Shown here in pieces: positions 33,137-45,249 of a stretch of 64,000 nt of DNA. The position numbers were made by a program, and so were the translations under genes. Every line of letters starts with the position of its first letter. Positions within the stretch are counted from its first letter, which is position 1. The notes below the pieces were generated by a model that did not search any database, was not told the origin of the DNA, and worked only from the letters and a program-made list of their open reading frames with translations. Origin of the DNA: Steromphala cineraria (taxonomy: Eukaryota > Mollusca > Gastropoda > Trochida > Trochidae); the NCBI GenBank assembly GCA_916613615.1, contig OU744728.1, positions 28,723,450 through 28,787,449 of the forward strand. The letters are read 5' to 3'.

Positions 33137-33319
33137 CGATATTGAGTCTAGTGAGACGTAGTTGTGGGTCACATCAGCAGACCTTTTGAATTAACCAACC
33201 AGGGATCGTCTTACCAAGCCACAATAGTCTGCATTCGCACATATAACGTTGGAGGGTCATAGGTCGGCAATAGGTCTGCTGACGCGACCTGCAACTACAT
33301 CTCGCTAGACTCAATATCG
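33137..33319. mobile_element. Foldback MITE, copy 2
   Basis: Arms run from CGATATTGAGTCTAGTGAGA to the complementary CTAGACTCAATATCG; an outer CCTAGCCTC / GAGGCTAGG pair extends the symmetry to about 33108-33328. The core (ACCAAGCCACAATAGTCTGC, then TATAACGTTGGAGGGTCATA) matches copy 1 at 11717. GAGGCTAGGT and AGACTGTTT follow both copies, so the element may be longer than the arms. Confidence 0.85.
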
Positions 33320-33928
33320 GAGGCTAGGTGTACTTAGACTGTTTCAAGTCTTCATTGAAAATCTGCCTTTTTAGGATAGCATTTGGTAAAATATTACCAC
33401 GTCCAGTCCCTCTCCTATATATATATACCTCTCTGTATATGTCATTCTCTTTTAGCGCCGTGACGGGTATTAGTACCTTGATGTAGCCCAAAAGAAATAC
33501 CCACATTATCATAAGCAATAATTAAACGCGTCGAATTTTATTATAGTTCCATGTAATTCTAGGACTCACAGATGACAAAAGACAGATACGTTCTTGTTTA
33601 ACATACTTTTAATTTCATCAAATTATGATTACAAGCCAGAATGCTTATTTCAAAATCGCTTCTGAACAACAACAGAACTCTGGACACAAAACTCACACAA
33701 TGAATTCCCACAAAAACACAAATAATTAGAGGGTTCACGTCTTGGGTATATTTGTAGACACATGTATTAGAAAAAAGATCCTTTTTGGTACATCGAAGCA
33801 TCAAGTGTAATATAATTCGTCGATTTGTTGTTTGAGATATCTGAGGTTGGCTGCAACAGAATTGCTTCACTCTCTTGATTTTGACCTAAGATGACATAAA
33901 AAAGTTAGCATGATTTGGCCCAATTATG
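33320..33928. other. Intergenic, no gene seen
   Basis: AT-rich, with a short TATATATA run near 33418. No supported coding sequence. Confidence 0.4.
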
Positions 33929-34682
33929 ATTAAATATAAATAACTTTAATGACGCACGCTTTGCGAATGGCTGTACGGTCGTAATATCAGTTTAGCATAA
34001 GTCGGGTTCGTTTGTCCAAAATGACAACAATTGATAATATTTTGAATATTTGAACATAGTTAAAATGTAGCCATGTATGATTAAATATAAATAACTTTAA
34101 TGACGCACGCTTTGCGAATGGCTGTACGGTCGTAATATCAGTTTAGCATAAGTCGGGTTCGTTTGTCCAAAATGACAACAATTGATAATATTTTGAATAT
34201 TTGAACATAGTTAAAATGTAGCCATGTATGATTAAATATAAATAACTTTAATGACGCACGCTTTGCGAATGGCTGTACGGTCGTAATATCAGTTTAGCAT
34301 AAGTCGGGTTCGTTTGTCCAAAATGACAACAAATGATAATATTTTGAATATTTGAACATAGTTAAAATGTAGCCATGTATGATTAAATATAAATAACTTT
34401 AATGACGCACGCTTTGCGAATGGCTGTACGGTCGTAATATCAGTTTAGCATAAGTCGGGTTCGTTTGTCCAAAATGACAACAATTGATAATATTTTGAAT
34501 ATTTGAACATAGTTAAAATGTAGCCATGTATGATTAAATATAAATAACTTTAATGACGCACGCTTTGCGAATGGCTGTACGGTCGTAATATCAGTTTAGC
34601 ATAAGTCGGGTTCGTTTGTCCAAAATGACAACAATTGATAATATTTTGAATATTTGAACATAGTTAAAATGTAGCCATGTGA
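33929..34682. repeat. Satellite array, five 151-bp units
   Basis: Five head-to-tail units starting at 33929, 34079, 34230, 34381 and 34532 (GATTAAATATAAATAACTTT...). The copies are almost identical; the third has a single base difference (ACAAATGATAAT for ACAATTGATAAT). The array ends abruptly at GCCATGT. Confidence 0.95.
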
Positions 34683-35974
34683 TCGACCTACAAGTGGTGC
34701 GCCACCGATGAATTTTGGACACACAGAAAGAGGACATGTAATGCGGTAACACCACGCATCTGTGAGCTTTTAGTTATACTTTTCAACCCTCAGCTGATTT
34801 GTGAGATAGAATTGCTATGAACTACAAACGATTGAAAGCTTTCCAACTCGGTACTTGCACCTGCACGACGACAACACGGGGGTTTAATGCCTAGAGCTAG
34901 GTGTCGGGAAGCATCACGTGACCTCTCATAATCGACCATCATGGCTGCACTATTCAATTTTCGTAAACAATCTTACAACTATCAACCATATTGAAATGTG
35001 CATCACGGGAACTACATAGAATCCAACCGAGACCATATGTTACGGGATGAATCGCACAGACACCGGGTTATTCGTAGGACCACCTTAAGACATATTTTCG
35101 GTCGGTAGAATCATATAACTTTAGTCATCGGTTAAATGAAGGTTTTGATAAGCAAACATAATGCGAAATCATCGTACTGTTTGATTGACGAAGGCAATAC
35201 GAACATGACACGATGTCACGCGCTGTATCTCGATTGCCGTACGTGAAAGTGAAAGATGGAAACACGAATGCACCAAGTGACACGAAATTTCAGTATGATT
35301 AGAATGGACCTAGTTGCGATGTTTACAAATTTATAAAATAACGCCTTATTCCTCTGTTCTCAGTCGGTTTAAATCATATTGACGAGTGAATTTCCTCATT
35401 GCCCCGATGTTTGGTTTAGAAGCAATAAAAAGTCTTTCAGTGACCAAACGAGGGCTTAAGATCCGTTTTAACTTGCACATTATAACATTCGTTTTTTCAA
35501 ATTCGTCACAGTCTGAAGCCTGGATACTAGTAATGGAAATATTTGTAAAGTTGAGTAATCATTCAGAGAAAACGGTAATTTTTACTTGTAAGCTTGTTTT
35601 TAGATTTGTTGTAAGGATTCACTTTCTTACATCATATTCTTATGTCATATCCTTGTATATAGCAATAAATAATTGTTCACAAATAACAGATTCGACAGGG
35701 CTTACAAACGGTACTATAATGAAACAAATTACTACAATTTTAAGAAACGGTATCTTAACGATACGTATTTAAATTGTATTGACTGTACAAATAACCCACT
35801 TATGACATGCATCATATCAAATAAGTGGCGCAAAACTCCAATAGTAAAATTATTACGATAAACCTAAAAAAGGTGCTTTTCAATGGAACAAACGTTACTC
35901 CAGAGCGAACAATAACACACCAACTAAATGAAGAGAAAGCATCAATTTCTCCGTTAGCAACGTTCAAGAGTGGC
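34683..35974. other. Intergenic, 3' of receptor B
   Basis: No supported gene; plus-strand frames here run antisense into receptor B and lack domains. Confidence 0.4.
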
Positions 35975-37048
35975 TCAGAAAATAAAACATATTATTGTAA
36001 CATGTTCCACCACGCAGGTTGCAATAAAACAATAAAACAGGATACTCTCCCATTTTCTTGTTTTGCCAATTGTTACTGATCTAGTTTCTGTTTTTGGATA
36101 AGTTTTAGGGTGTTGGTTGTGTTTCAGATATAAAATAACCACAGTCAAAATAAGGGCAAGAGATGATAAAAAAAGTTGAACTCCCATGAAAATACCTATA
36201 ATTGGCATTGATAGCGATATTGAAGGAATTCCTTCGAAAATATAACTGAGCATCACAGAGTAGAATACAAGGAGAGTTGAACAGAGACTAATTTTTTCTC
36301 CGCTGTCAGCAGGTAACAGAAACACGAAAGGGTTAAGAACTGAAGTCACAGAAATAGGAATAACCAGTGAAACCAAGTAGTATCCAACTCTCCTTTGGAG
36401 ATCAATGATTATCGTTCCTGTTGTGAAATTATATCTGTTTTTGGAGAACTCTGCCTTAGTGTTATAAACATTCCATTCTCCATTTTCTACTTTTATTGAG
36501 TTTTCCTCAGCAATAAAGTTCTTTAAGTTTGTGTCATGTACATGCATCCAAATCTCAATTGGAATTTCACATCTTTGACTGTCAAAGGGGTATTTTACAA
36601 GATTCAAGGGACAGACAATGTCCCCGAAGTAGTCCGGAATCCAATCTATTTTCCCATTACTCCAAATGCGTAGAAGGTCCATCTCCTTCTTGAGTCGCCG
36701 ATTGTCTCTCATTGCATACGGAAAGCCAAGATCAGGTGTCCATATGTCTTGTCCTGGCATTATGATTTTGTCTATTCCAGGAAAATCCGAAATGTTCCAA
36801 GATAACAAGTCGTCAAACCATGTTACTACTAAATGTAATGAGAGTTTTATAACTTGTTGTTTCTCGTCCACATGTACAATATGACTCACGCTGACCGTAA
36901 TAGAAATATCAACAAGCTCATTTGTAGGCCCAGGTTTAACATTCTTGCTGTAGTTGGTGAACATTTGTCTATGTAATTGTAATTCCAGTGGATCACATCT
37001 CACATAGAATATGAACAGCACAGGCATCAGAACCTTCAGGGCGTCCAT
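35975..37048 (-). CDS. Cys-loop ligand-gated channel B, divergent nAChR-like
   Basis: Single-exon subunit of 357 residues. Signal peptide at about 1-18 (LKVLMPVLFIFYV). The extracellular domain carries WTPD at 103-106, a 13-residue Cys-loop at C146-C160 and a loop-B Trp at 167. TM1 is near 221-245; TM2 (253-271) follows the cation-type GEK; TM3 is near 281-306; TM4 is at the C-terminus (about 335-357), after a TM3-TM4 loop of only about 25-30 residues. It lacks the loop-C cysteine pair. The tryptophan of loop D (nicotinic Trp55) is His here, and the near-universal Leu at TM2 9' is Val (residue 261). It is the most divergent complete member of the cluster, closest by N-terminal motif (NYSK-V-PG) to the stub at 40129. 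Probably a cation channel with an unusual ligand site. Confidence 0.88.
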   Translation of the reverse strand: MDALKVLMPVLFIFYVRCDPLELQLHRQMFTNYSKNVKPGPTNELVDISITVSVSHIVHVDEKQQVIKLSLHLVVTWFDDLLSWNISDFPGIDKIIMPGQDIWTPDLGFPYAMRDNRRLKKEMDLLRIWSNGKIDWIPDYFGDIVCPLNLVKYPFDSQRCEIPIEIWMHVHDTNLKNFIAEENSIKVENGEWNVYNTKAEFSKNRYNFTTGTIIIDLQRRVGYYLVSLVIPISVTSVLNPFVFLLPADSGEKISLCSTLLVFYSVMLSYIFEGIPSISLSMPIIGIFMGVQLFLSSLALILTVVILYLKHNQHPKTYPKTETRSVTIGKTRKWESILFYCFIATCVVEHVTIICFIF

Positions 37049-38029
37049 CTTGAGTATACTGAACAGCAGCTTCTGCTTCTTTTCTATCCTAACTAATGTG
37101 CTTTAGAGTTTTAGATAACTGGTTCTGTGCAAATGTTTACATTCAATCCATTAACTTGTTAATGTATTGCTGTCGACTTTTATATTAATTACTGTCATAT
37201 TTACACACTAACGCTTTCACATATTTTCGTTGTAACATGACATATGCGTATCAAGAGTTACGTACACATTGTTAGCAGTTTCCATTAGGATGATAATGGA
37301 GTATAACACTTCAAAAGTTTTCCCCGTCTCGATAAAAATTCTAATCTGTTTGTTTCAATTGTTGCTTCAAAGTTTCAATGCTGAATGTTACTCCAAAAGG
37401 CATATACGCCTAGGGGTATACACAATGCAGACATGAGTACAAAAGGGTTATGATAAGGCAATATTGATACTTCCTTTGTTAAAAAACGTGCGCAAAATAG
37501 TTGTTAAATGACTCCACATTTTCAACCGACAAAACATCTTACATCCAATCACAGCCTGCTACGAAATAAAACTTTTCTTAGGGGAATTGTCCTGTTACTG
37601 TTATTATTTACATTATAAATTCAAGCGGACACCCACTCCATTTGTCGTATAATTACTAAAATATACCTGAAAACACCTCGACAGTAGGACGATAAACATG
37701 ATAAGTTGGATGGACATATGCTTATGAAGTTTATTAATTTTGATGTAAGTCCTATGTAGTAATTCATCAACTATGTTACTCTTTCCATAGGTAAGTGGGA
37801 TTTCTAAGTCATGTATTCAACTGAAGACACATATACAATTTTTGCGGATATTTAAATTTTTGGTTTGATCTAGTTTGACCCATTTTTTTGGTCAATGAGT
37901 GAGTTCTTTGACAACTTAGCAGCACATAGGTTAGACGGTAAACTCGGTAGATATCAAGGTAGGTTTAATTCTCTGAAACAACATCCTTTCGCTAATCATT
38001 GTTATTACAAGAGTTGGATCGATTCCTCG
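37049..38029. other. 5' flank of receptor B
   Basis: AT-rich, no TATA box convincingly placed. No other gene seen. Confidence 0.35.
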
Positions 38030-38545
38030 TATTAACACCATCATATTATGATTCCTCGTAGTTACACAATGATATAATGATTCATCATTATTACACAATC
38101 ATATTATGTTTCCTCGTAATACACAATCATATATTATTTCCTCGTAATAAGAAATTAATATTATGATTCCTCATTAATACACAATCATATTATGATTCAC
38201 CGTAGTTACACCGTCATATTATGATTCCTCGTAATACACAATCAAATTATGTTTCCACGTAATTAGAAAATCATATTATGATTCCTCATTAATACACAAT
38301 CACATTATGATTCCTCGTATTTACACCATCATATTATGATTCCTCATTAATACACAATCACATTATGATTCACCGTATTTACACCATCATATTATGATTC
38401 CTCGTAGTTACACAATCATATGATAATTCATGATAATAACTCAATCATATTATGTTTCCTCGTAATTACACAATCATATAATGATTCATCCTGTTTACAC
38501 AATCATATAATGATTCATTCTTAAAACACAATCATATTATGATGT
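38030..38545. repeat. Minisatellite, about 30-bp unit
   Basis: About 17 degenerate units of the form CAATCATATTATGATTCCTC GTAATTACA. Unit length varies (28-32) and units are mixed, so the array is older than the 151-bp satellite. Confidence 0.9.
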
Positions 38546-40128
38546 GTCATGCCGTTGTATTACTATTTCCCCTTTTATTTTCAAATAGTGGTCTCTGTCA
38601 CATCTGGCAAATACCTCTTTAATCTGTCTTTTTCCTACAATTGTTTGTTATACTTACATTGATTACGCCCGACATGTTCTGTTCATGATGCCACAAGCAA
38701 CTTAGGACATTTGCAGGATGTAGGAAGGACAGCATTGAACCGCATTTAGAAGGGTAATAACTTTATTATTAAAGGATTGATCGTAGCGATTTTTATCCAA
38801 CTTTATAAATATTGTCTGTACAAATTACATTTGTGTTTCTTGTTATTTAAAACTGTTTTCCATATTTCTTCTTGCATATGAGTTAAAAACATCAGAAAAG
38901 TGTTAAAGTTAAAATAATATATGCTCGCTCAAAATGATGTAACACAGATATGACTCAAGAGATATGCGTTTCTGGGTTTGAGCAAACAATACATTTGTAC
39001 TTGATATTTGCACGTGCATAGGAAACATTAAAACTATCTTCTTGGTCGGCGTATTATGAGCATTGCCAAACAATTCATAAATACCCCTGACAAGACACAG
39101 ATCTGAGCTAGAGCTGAACATAACCCTTGAAGTACAATCAGAACGGATAAATATTGTGAATGGCTTATTGAAGCTTAGATTGAAACTTAGCGTTAGATAT
39201 ATTTACAAGTATTAAGTAATAATAGTGTGCGTGAATCGGTGGGATAATAGTAATAGCGATGTCACAAAGGTACCAAAACAACAAATTATTAACTAATTGT
39301 TGATATGATTAACAAGATGCAACATATACATCTCACCAAACTAGTAATTATGAAGAGATAAAGTATACTCGATTAACATCCAGCGTTTTTTCATAATTTT
39401 GAGAGGAACAAAATGCACTTTTGATAGATTAAAGCAATGATGTGTATACGTTTTTAACAGTCTCGAAGTATACTCAGCAGAACAGTGACGACCCGCCTAG
39501 TTCAATAAACAAGAAACATATTTAACAATCAGTTGGTCCGTTACTTCTGATGGTCTCTGTATATGAAGTGTCAATGTTCCAAATGTCATTATGATTCAAG
39601 CTTAACACAGATGGGATCTTTATTGTTTTTCATATTGAATCAGTATAAATATCAACTTCATAAAGCTGGGCAAAATGAATATTTGCAAAACTTTTCATTT
39701 GTCCGAAAACTCCATTATAACGCCTATGGAATGTTTATCATTCATTACCATGATGAAACTTTAGTAATCTACAAATCGCACTATGACAGGAGAGCGATTT
39801 TTTTAAGAGCCCAACATTGGACAATCCTTTATTCCAGTTTTCAATGGGTTTGTAAACAGATACAAGGTCAACATACAGAGATACCATAAAATGTTGTTAT
39901 CGTAACAATGAATGCTATATGTGTGAGAGTGTGAATAAGAACTAGTACTCTGAATTTGAATATGAAAATTGAAAATCATTATTGTTTGTAGTAATGCAAA
40001 TATATCGTTTCATTGGAATGTAATTAAAGAGGGCTGCGTGATAATCGAATTTATGAGGATATAAAACGTTGTGGTTATGATTTAAATGAGTTCCGTACAA
40101 AACATTGACATCTTCCTACAATACTGTT
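38546..40128. other. Intergenic, no gene seen
   Basis: A 108-residue plus-strand frame at 39563-39889 has no recognisable domain. Nothing else supported. Confidence 0.35.
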
Positions 40129-40347
40129 TCATGGGAGTACGATTACAAAATAATACATGATAATAATGAATAAATTGAAGTGAACGAAAGTTCTCACTGA
40201 AAGTTCACGAACAGCCCCTGGTTCACCAGGTATAACATCCTTGCTATAATTGCTAAATAGAAACTGGTGTCTTCTTGCGTCATGCGGAAATCCTGTTATT
40301 GACACAATGATGAGAAGGTTTATAAGCAATGATCCCAATACAGCCAT
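40129..40347 (-). pseudogene. Receptor N-terminal stub, B-type
   Basis: Encodes a signal peptide (LLINLLIIVSITG) and the first part of a Cys-loop receptor extracellular domain (HQFLFSNYSKDVIPGEPGAV RELSVRTFVHFN), then diverges into a hydrophobic non-homologous tail and stops after 72 residues. The NYSK-V-PG stretch matches receptor B best. No continuation was found downstream on the minus strand and no splice donor sits at the break. A truncated duplicate. Tandem repeats cover its start region. Confidence 0.65.
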
Positions 40348-40496
40348 AATGCATCCTTCATGTGAAGTATCTTAGATTGAAGACTATGTCCAATTCTTTA
40401 CCCTGATACAGCCGCAGTGCGTCCTTCATTTGGAGTCTCTTAGATTAAAGACTACGTCGTGAAGTCTCTTAGATTAAAGACTATATCCAATTCTTT
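40341..40496. repeat. Local tandem repeats over the stub's start
   Basis: TCTTAGATTAAAGACTA (with one T-to-G-type variant) occurs three times, and GATACAGCCGCAGTGCGTCC duplicates the sequence around the stub's ATG. Confidence 0.65.
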
Positions 40497-41159
40497 ATAT
40501 CTGTAGATTCTTAATCATAAATACTGATTATCATATTCCTGCTTTCTGTTGATAAAACATGTTAAGTGATCAAGTACGTTGCATTGAATAATGTTTCCTT
40601 TAAATATGCGTCTTCCTCAATCTATCAATAGGTGTTCATTGAATGTAATTCTGTAAGTTTGATGAAATGTTTATCAAGTACATGTAAATGAATTTCAGAA
40701 AATAAGGAGACAAATCTAGTTTATACACAATTCGACAAGGTAAACACCTTCTCTTTTTGATGCAAATACATTTGTTGTGTTCAAAAGCAAATATGATCAA
40801 TATTTACCTCAGGAGAAATGTCTTCAATAATATGTTGTTGTTTGATAATCAAAATAATAAAAAAGGGTCCAACGGCATAACAAAACAATTTCTGATTACA
40901 TTTTATAATTGTAAATCTGATGTGATACATTTCATCATTGTTATTGCACCTATGTTGTTTACATAAAAAGGAAATGAAATGAAAATATCCTTGTAAAAGC
41001 CATAAAACAAAACGGAATTACAGTCCTCTAACTATCATGCCTGTCTTATTGTGCAAATGCATATTTAAATTAAAAATGCAATGTTGGGAAAATAATACCA
41101 TCTGTGACTGAAATGATCAGTGAAAACTTTACACATCTTGTTAATATAATTAATACAAG
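40497..41159. other. Intergenic, no gene seen
   Basis: AT-rich, no supported feature. Confidence 0.4.
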
Positions 41160-41515
41160 ATGTGTTTGTTAAACACTGATGTCCCCGGATATCAGAAAAT
41201 GATTAACGTGTGCCAAGGTCAAGGTCACGTGGTCCAAAATTACGACATCTGATAGGTCTTATCGTGATAGATGTACATGTGAATAATATCAAAGGTCTAT
41301 CACATGTTATTGCCAAGGATAAAGTTTTCTGGAAATGCCTGCTGCACCAAGCTCAAGGTCACAAGGTCATCTGAAAGGTCTTATCATGATAGATGCACCA
41401 AGGAATCAAAAGTTATGAGCAAGGATAAAGTTTTTTGTGACAAACAGACTGACAGTGAGACAGACGGACAGGGCAAAAACAATATACCCCCGGAATCTCT
41501 GAATCGGGGGCATAC
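41160..41515 (+). repeat. Dispersed repeat ending in GC-rich hairpin
   Basis: Starts with GATGTCCCCGGATATC, contains AAGGTCAAGGTCACGTGGTC and its variant AGCTCAAGGTCACAAGGTCA, then a run of GACAGACGGACAG and a hairpin CCCCCGGAATCTCTGAATCG GGGG. GACAGACGGAC followed by a C/G hairpin is a form of interspersed repeat I associate from memory with mollusc genomes; the 53.4-kb repeat ends similarly. Confidence 0.55.
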
Positions 41516-42429
41516 AAACAGTTTGCAAATCGATAGCAATATAACCTCTTTAAGAGCCATTCAGAAATTAACTAGAAAAGTTCTATGGATTTGTTAACTT
41601 CTGTTTCACAGGGAATGCCGCGTTTCGATGTAGATGTAGACACTTATACCGTTTTCAAGCATATGATGATACGCTTGATCCTTGTGTAAGTATTTACGCT
41701 GAAACGATAGTATTTCCTGCAATAGAGAAGTTGACAAATCCAAAAACATATCGATTTTTAGATACGTTTTTAAGACACTCCCTGTACAGCATCCAAATGG
41801 AATTCGTAAGATATTCTCTATTTATTACACACGTGTGAGTGAGAACACTTTGAAATAACTCTAACCCAATAATTTAAGGATTATCAAAATTATTGATAAA
41901 GTGAATGAGACAATTGCACTTGGATATCATCAATACCCCACAACAAGTTCTATGGCCATACTACTAACGTTCACGTCAAGATGCTTTTCAGTGAGATATT
42001 ATTCTATTGTAAAGTAAGTAATTCGTTCAAAACACGTTTTTTGTTGTGTCGAAGTTGAAATAAAATATTCATACATTATATCGGCAAAAGTACAATAAAT
42101 GTCCTGTAAACATCTGACCAAATAAATTAACAACCGGATGATTACTGAGATTTGCAAACAAATAAATTCTTGTCTGCAGAGTTATCAATAGCAATAATCG
42201 GGAGCCAGAGATTGTCTTGAATATAATGTTTTGGTATTTTTCGTTCGAGGATCTCAGGTAGCTGTTTAGGCACTTCACGGTTGATATTTGTATTATGGCC
42301 CTTGTAGGTTGCCATTTTTTCTCTAGTAATAACTCTAAAGAGGTTTTACTTCCGAGAATAACCCAGGTAATACAGATATACAGACCGATTTTATCACATA
42401 GCAAGTATTAAAGAAAAGTATACAAAGTT
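41516..42429. other. Intergenic, no gene seen
   Basis: No supported feature. Confidence 0.4.
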
Positions 42430-42520
42430 AAACTGTTCAGAGTTTGCTGGATTCGAACCTGGAACCGTTTGCTCTCTAAACCGAACACATTACCATCAGT
42501 CCACTGAGGACTAGCTGAAC
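42430..42520 (-). mobile_element. Degenerate tRNA-derived SINE head
   Basis: The minus strand has a perfect B box (AGGTTCGAATCC) and, about 35 bases upstream, a weak A box (CAGTGGACTGATGGTAATG). The acceptor ends do not pair, so this is a SINE head rather than a tRNA gene. The body beyond it is not recognised. Confidence 0.5.
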
Positions 42521-44142
42521 GAGTCTGCTAAAATACTTGTAAGCATTATCACGATTTATCTCTCTCAATAAAACGCCGACTTTGGGAATATTATTAACAT
42601 TTGAGAGTTTATAAATTGGTAGAAAAATTACCTTTCGGTTTTCTGTTCTAAGGATCTCATCCCTTCCCAATCCTTCACGTAAAGTCAACAAACAAAAATT
42701 AGCATGAACAGCAAAATATATGATTTATTTTAGATCCATGACAAATAGCTTTGACTGAATGCAAACATATATCCTTTTGTTCATAGATTCCAGTATTGAT
42801 AGCACCTTTTTACAAGAATGTCATCAATGGTAATTGAATGAATGTTGCGGTACTGCCATTCCTTAGCATAGTCGGACACAATAACATATTGTACCAAGTT
42901 CAAACTCTTTGTTTTGATATTCGTTGCAATATATATACTGAACCGCAAATCAAAAAGGTATGAAAAACATGATATTTTTAACAAAATTGAAACAACTAGA
43001 ATTAAAACCACTAACAAAGAGTCGGTTCTTCAGACAACTGTTTCCATAAACATAAGAATTCATGACCATGATGAAGTAAACTGAAACGTGGACAAAACTC
43101 AATACCTGGTACGGCCAGCACTGGCAGTCCCTCTCGTGACATATGATCAGTGCATGGAGTGCAAAAGATAGTTGATAGTGTTCACAAGGATACTTTTTAC
43201 GCTGGAATAAATTGTATCTGCAATTCATTCCACTAGTGTTCACTGGGGTTGAGGTCGGGTCTTATATTAAACATATCATCAATTGCATTATGTTGATGTT
43301 ATCCTGATGCATAAGACCTTGGGTAAATTGGGCAGAGTATGGACCAGACATTATCCTTTTGAACTCGGCATATCTTGCAAAACTCGTCCAACCTAATTTT
43401 TATGAATTAACATCATTTTCAATCTTTAACGGCAGAAACAGCCCTACAATACATATGTATCAGTCCTACACTGAGCTCAACATTGGTGTGTTTGAATTTT
43501 TCAGACTAAAATTATCTGTCCTTAATTTTGATAATGCTCATATTGACACAATTAAAGCCCATTAGTATAGTCACAAACCTTCAGAGACAACCGTATTACA
43601 ACTTGAACATTTTGCGTTTAATTTCAAATTTAAAAAAAAGTCAATTCATGAAAACATAAGCTAGACGATCACACAAATTGTCTAGTACACATATCTTCGA
43701 TACCAAAGTGGCAAGATAGAAAGGTCAAAGTAGTTACCCTTGTAATGCCAACATCCATTAGACTCATTCTTTAAACATATACCTCTATTTCCCCTTATGA
43801 ATGATTTTCAGTACTACCAACATCTTTTATAGGAAAACTTCAAAGCCAAGTACATGTAACTTCAATGATACTTCCTTAGCACATGTTGCCCGTACCCATC
43901 ATAAATGTAACTGAAAACATTTATTGATATCACATTACTCATTACCAAAATTGTTTTTTTCAAGCTAAAGACATCTTTTAGAACAAAATTCATGCAAGTT
44001 GATACTGAACTTCACCTTAAAGAAGTTCATTCGTTCATGTCAACAATCAAAAGATTTAACCTTACGACCTATCCTTTGGCACTGCGAACATCTTCATGAG
44101 CAAATAAGAAAGTAAGGTAAGTTCTATGTATCTTCTAATTAC
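42521..44142. other. Intergenic, 3' of receptor C
   Basis: AT-rich. Short frames only, no domain. Confidence 0.4.
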
Positions 44143-45249
44143 CTATATTGGTTTCACATGCATCATTATGGCTAGTGTTCCACAAGCTAAAACAGCGCAA
44201 GTAAGAAAAACGGTAAAGAAAATTAGATCCATTTTGTCACTAATGAATTGAAACTTCTGTGAATCAATCTGTGAATTTTTGCTAAAGACATTTCCCATGG
44301 CCAATCTATAGTGGACTCTCAGAATGACCACAGTACATAATATTGAGAGTACGCTGAATATCAACTGAACTGTTACAAATACTCCAAGGATTGAAATTGT
44401 GGTCGACGTCTTGGGCATGTTATCAGTGATGGAACCAAGAAACACTACATAAGACAATAAGAGAGCTGTTGATAGAGTGATCTTCTCTCCAGACTCTGCT
44501 GGTAGCAGGAACACAAAGGCATTGATGAAGGTTGCTGTTATAACAGGAACTGCAATATTCAGTACATAGAATGTGCTTCTTCTTTGTATCTTCACTGAAA
44601 TAACAGCACTTGTTACAGTTTGATAGACACCAGGGTTGACAATTATATCAGTGACATTCCATTTTCCATGCTGCTCAATTACAGATTCCATGGGTGCTTC
44701 GATATTCTGAAACACCATCGCATCATTTGTAGTCGTCCACGCTGTTAGCACAATGTCACAAATCTGTCCATCAAATGGAAAATAAGTAAGATCCATGTGA
44801 CATTTTGTCCTGTATATATTCCCAGGATACCATCTTACTTGACCCATGGAGTTGATTTTCAAAATATCACTTGTCTGTCCAACAATATAATAGTTATCAG
44901 TCGGATTGTCAACTGTAACATCAGGTATCCAAATATTACTTCTTCCAAGATAAATATCAGTAACGTCTCCAAACGAGCTCGTGTTCCAAGTTAACCTTTG
45001 GTCAAACCACAAGAGTTCCATATATCCGTTTGAAACCAGGATTTCAGTTTCTTCTTCCAAGTCCAAAATGTTCCGAAGATAAAATGTAATATTTATTTGA
45101 ACTTTATCAATATGACTTTTCTTAGGTGGCACTTCTTTGCTGTAGTCTTTCAAAACGCTTTTGACTATCTTTTGTGAATCTTTAAACTGAAAAGTGTCTA
45201 AAGATTCAATAGAGATAAAGATTAAAACAGGAATGCATTGAGTAAACAT
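44143..45249 (-). CDS. Cys-loop ligand-gated channel C, nAChR-like
   Basis: Single-exon subunit of 368 residues, complete from signal peptide (about 1-19) to TM4. Landmarks: N-glycosylation sequon in QINITF; WIPD at 107-110; Cys-loop C150-C164; loop-B Trp 171; TM1 near 225-249; GEK at 254-256, then TM2 with Leu at 9' and Asp at 20'; TM3 near 286-310; TM4 near 341-363. The TM3-TM4 loop is about 30 residues, much shorter than in vertebrate nicotinic subunits. Loop C has no cysteine pair, and Trp55 is Tyr (GYMELL). It is clearly related to D, E, F and G (shared LNAFVFLLPAESGEKITLST-type core). It lies head to head with D, 1.1 kb apart, so the two may share a control region. Confidence 0.9.
   Translation of the reverse strand: MFTQCIPVLIFISIESLDTFQFKDSQKIVKSVLKDYSKEVPPKKSHIDKVQINITFYLRNILDLEEETEILVSNGYMELLWFDQRLTWNTSSFGDVTDIYLGRSNIWIPDVTVDNPTDNYYIVGQTSDILKINSMGQVRWYPGNIYRTKCHMDLTYFPFDGQICDIVLTAWTTTNDAMVFQNIEAPMESVIEQHGKWNVTDIIVNPGVYQTVTSAVISVKIQRRSTFYVLNIAVPVITATFINAFVFLLPAESGEKITLSTALLLSYVVFLGSITDNMPKTSTTISILGVFVTVQLIFSVLSILCTVVILRVHYRLAMGNVFSKNSQIDSQKFQFISDKMDLIFFTVFLTCAVLACGTLAIMMHVKPI

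Noticed and set aside
35386..36079. Plus-strand frames near receptor B
   Set aside because: No domain; the last one overlaps the TM4 end of receptor B in antisense.
38030..38545. CRISPR-like array
   Set aside because: Units are degenerate and contiguous with no unique spacers; this is a eukaryotic minisatellite.
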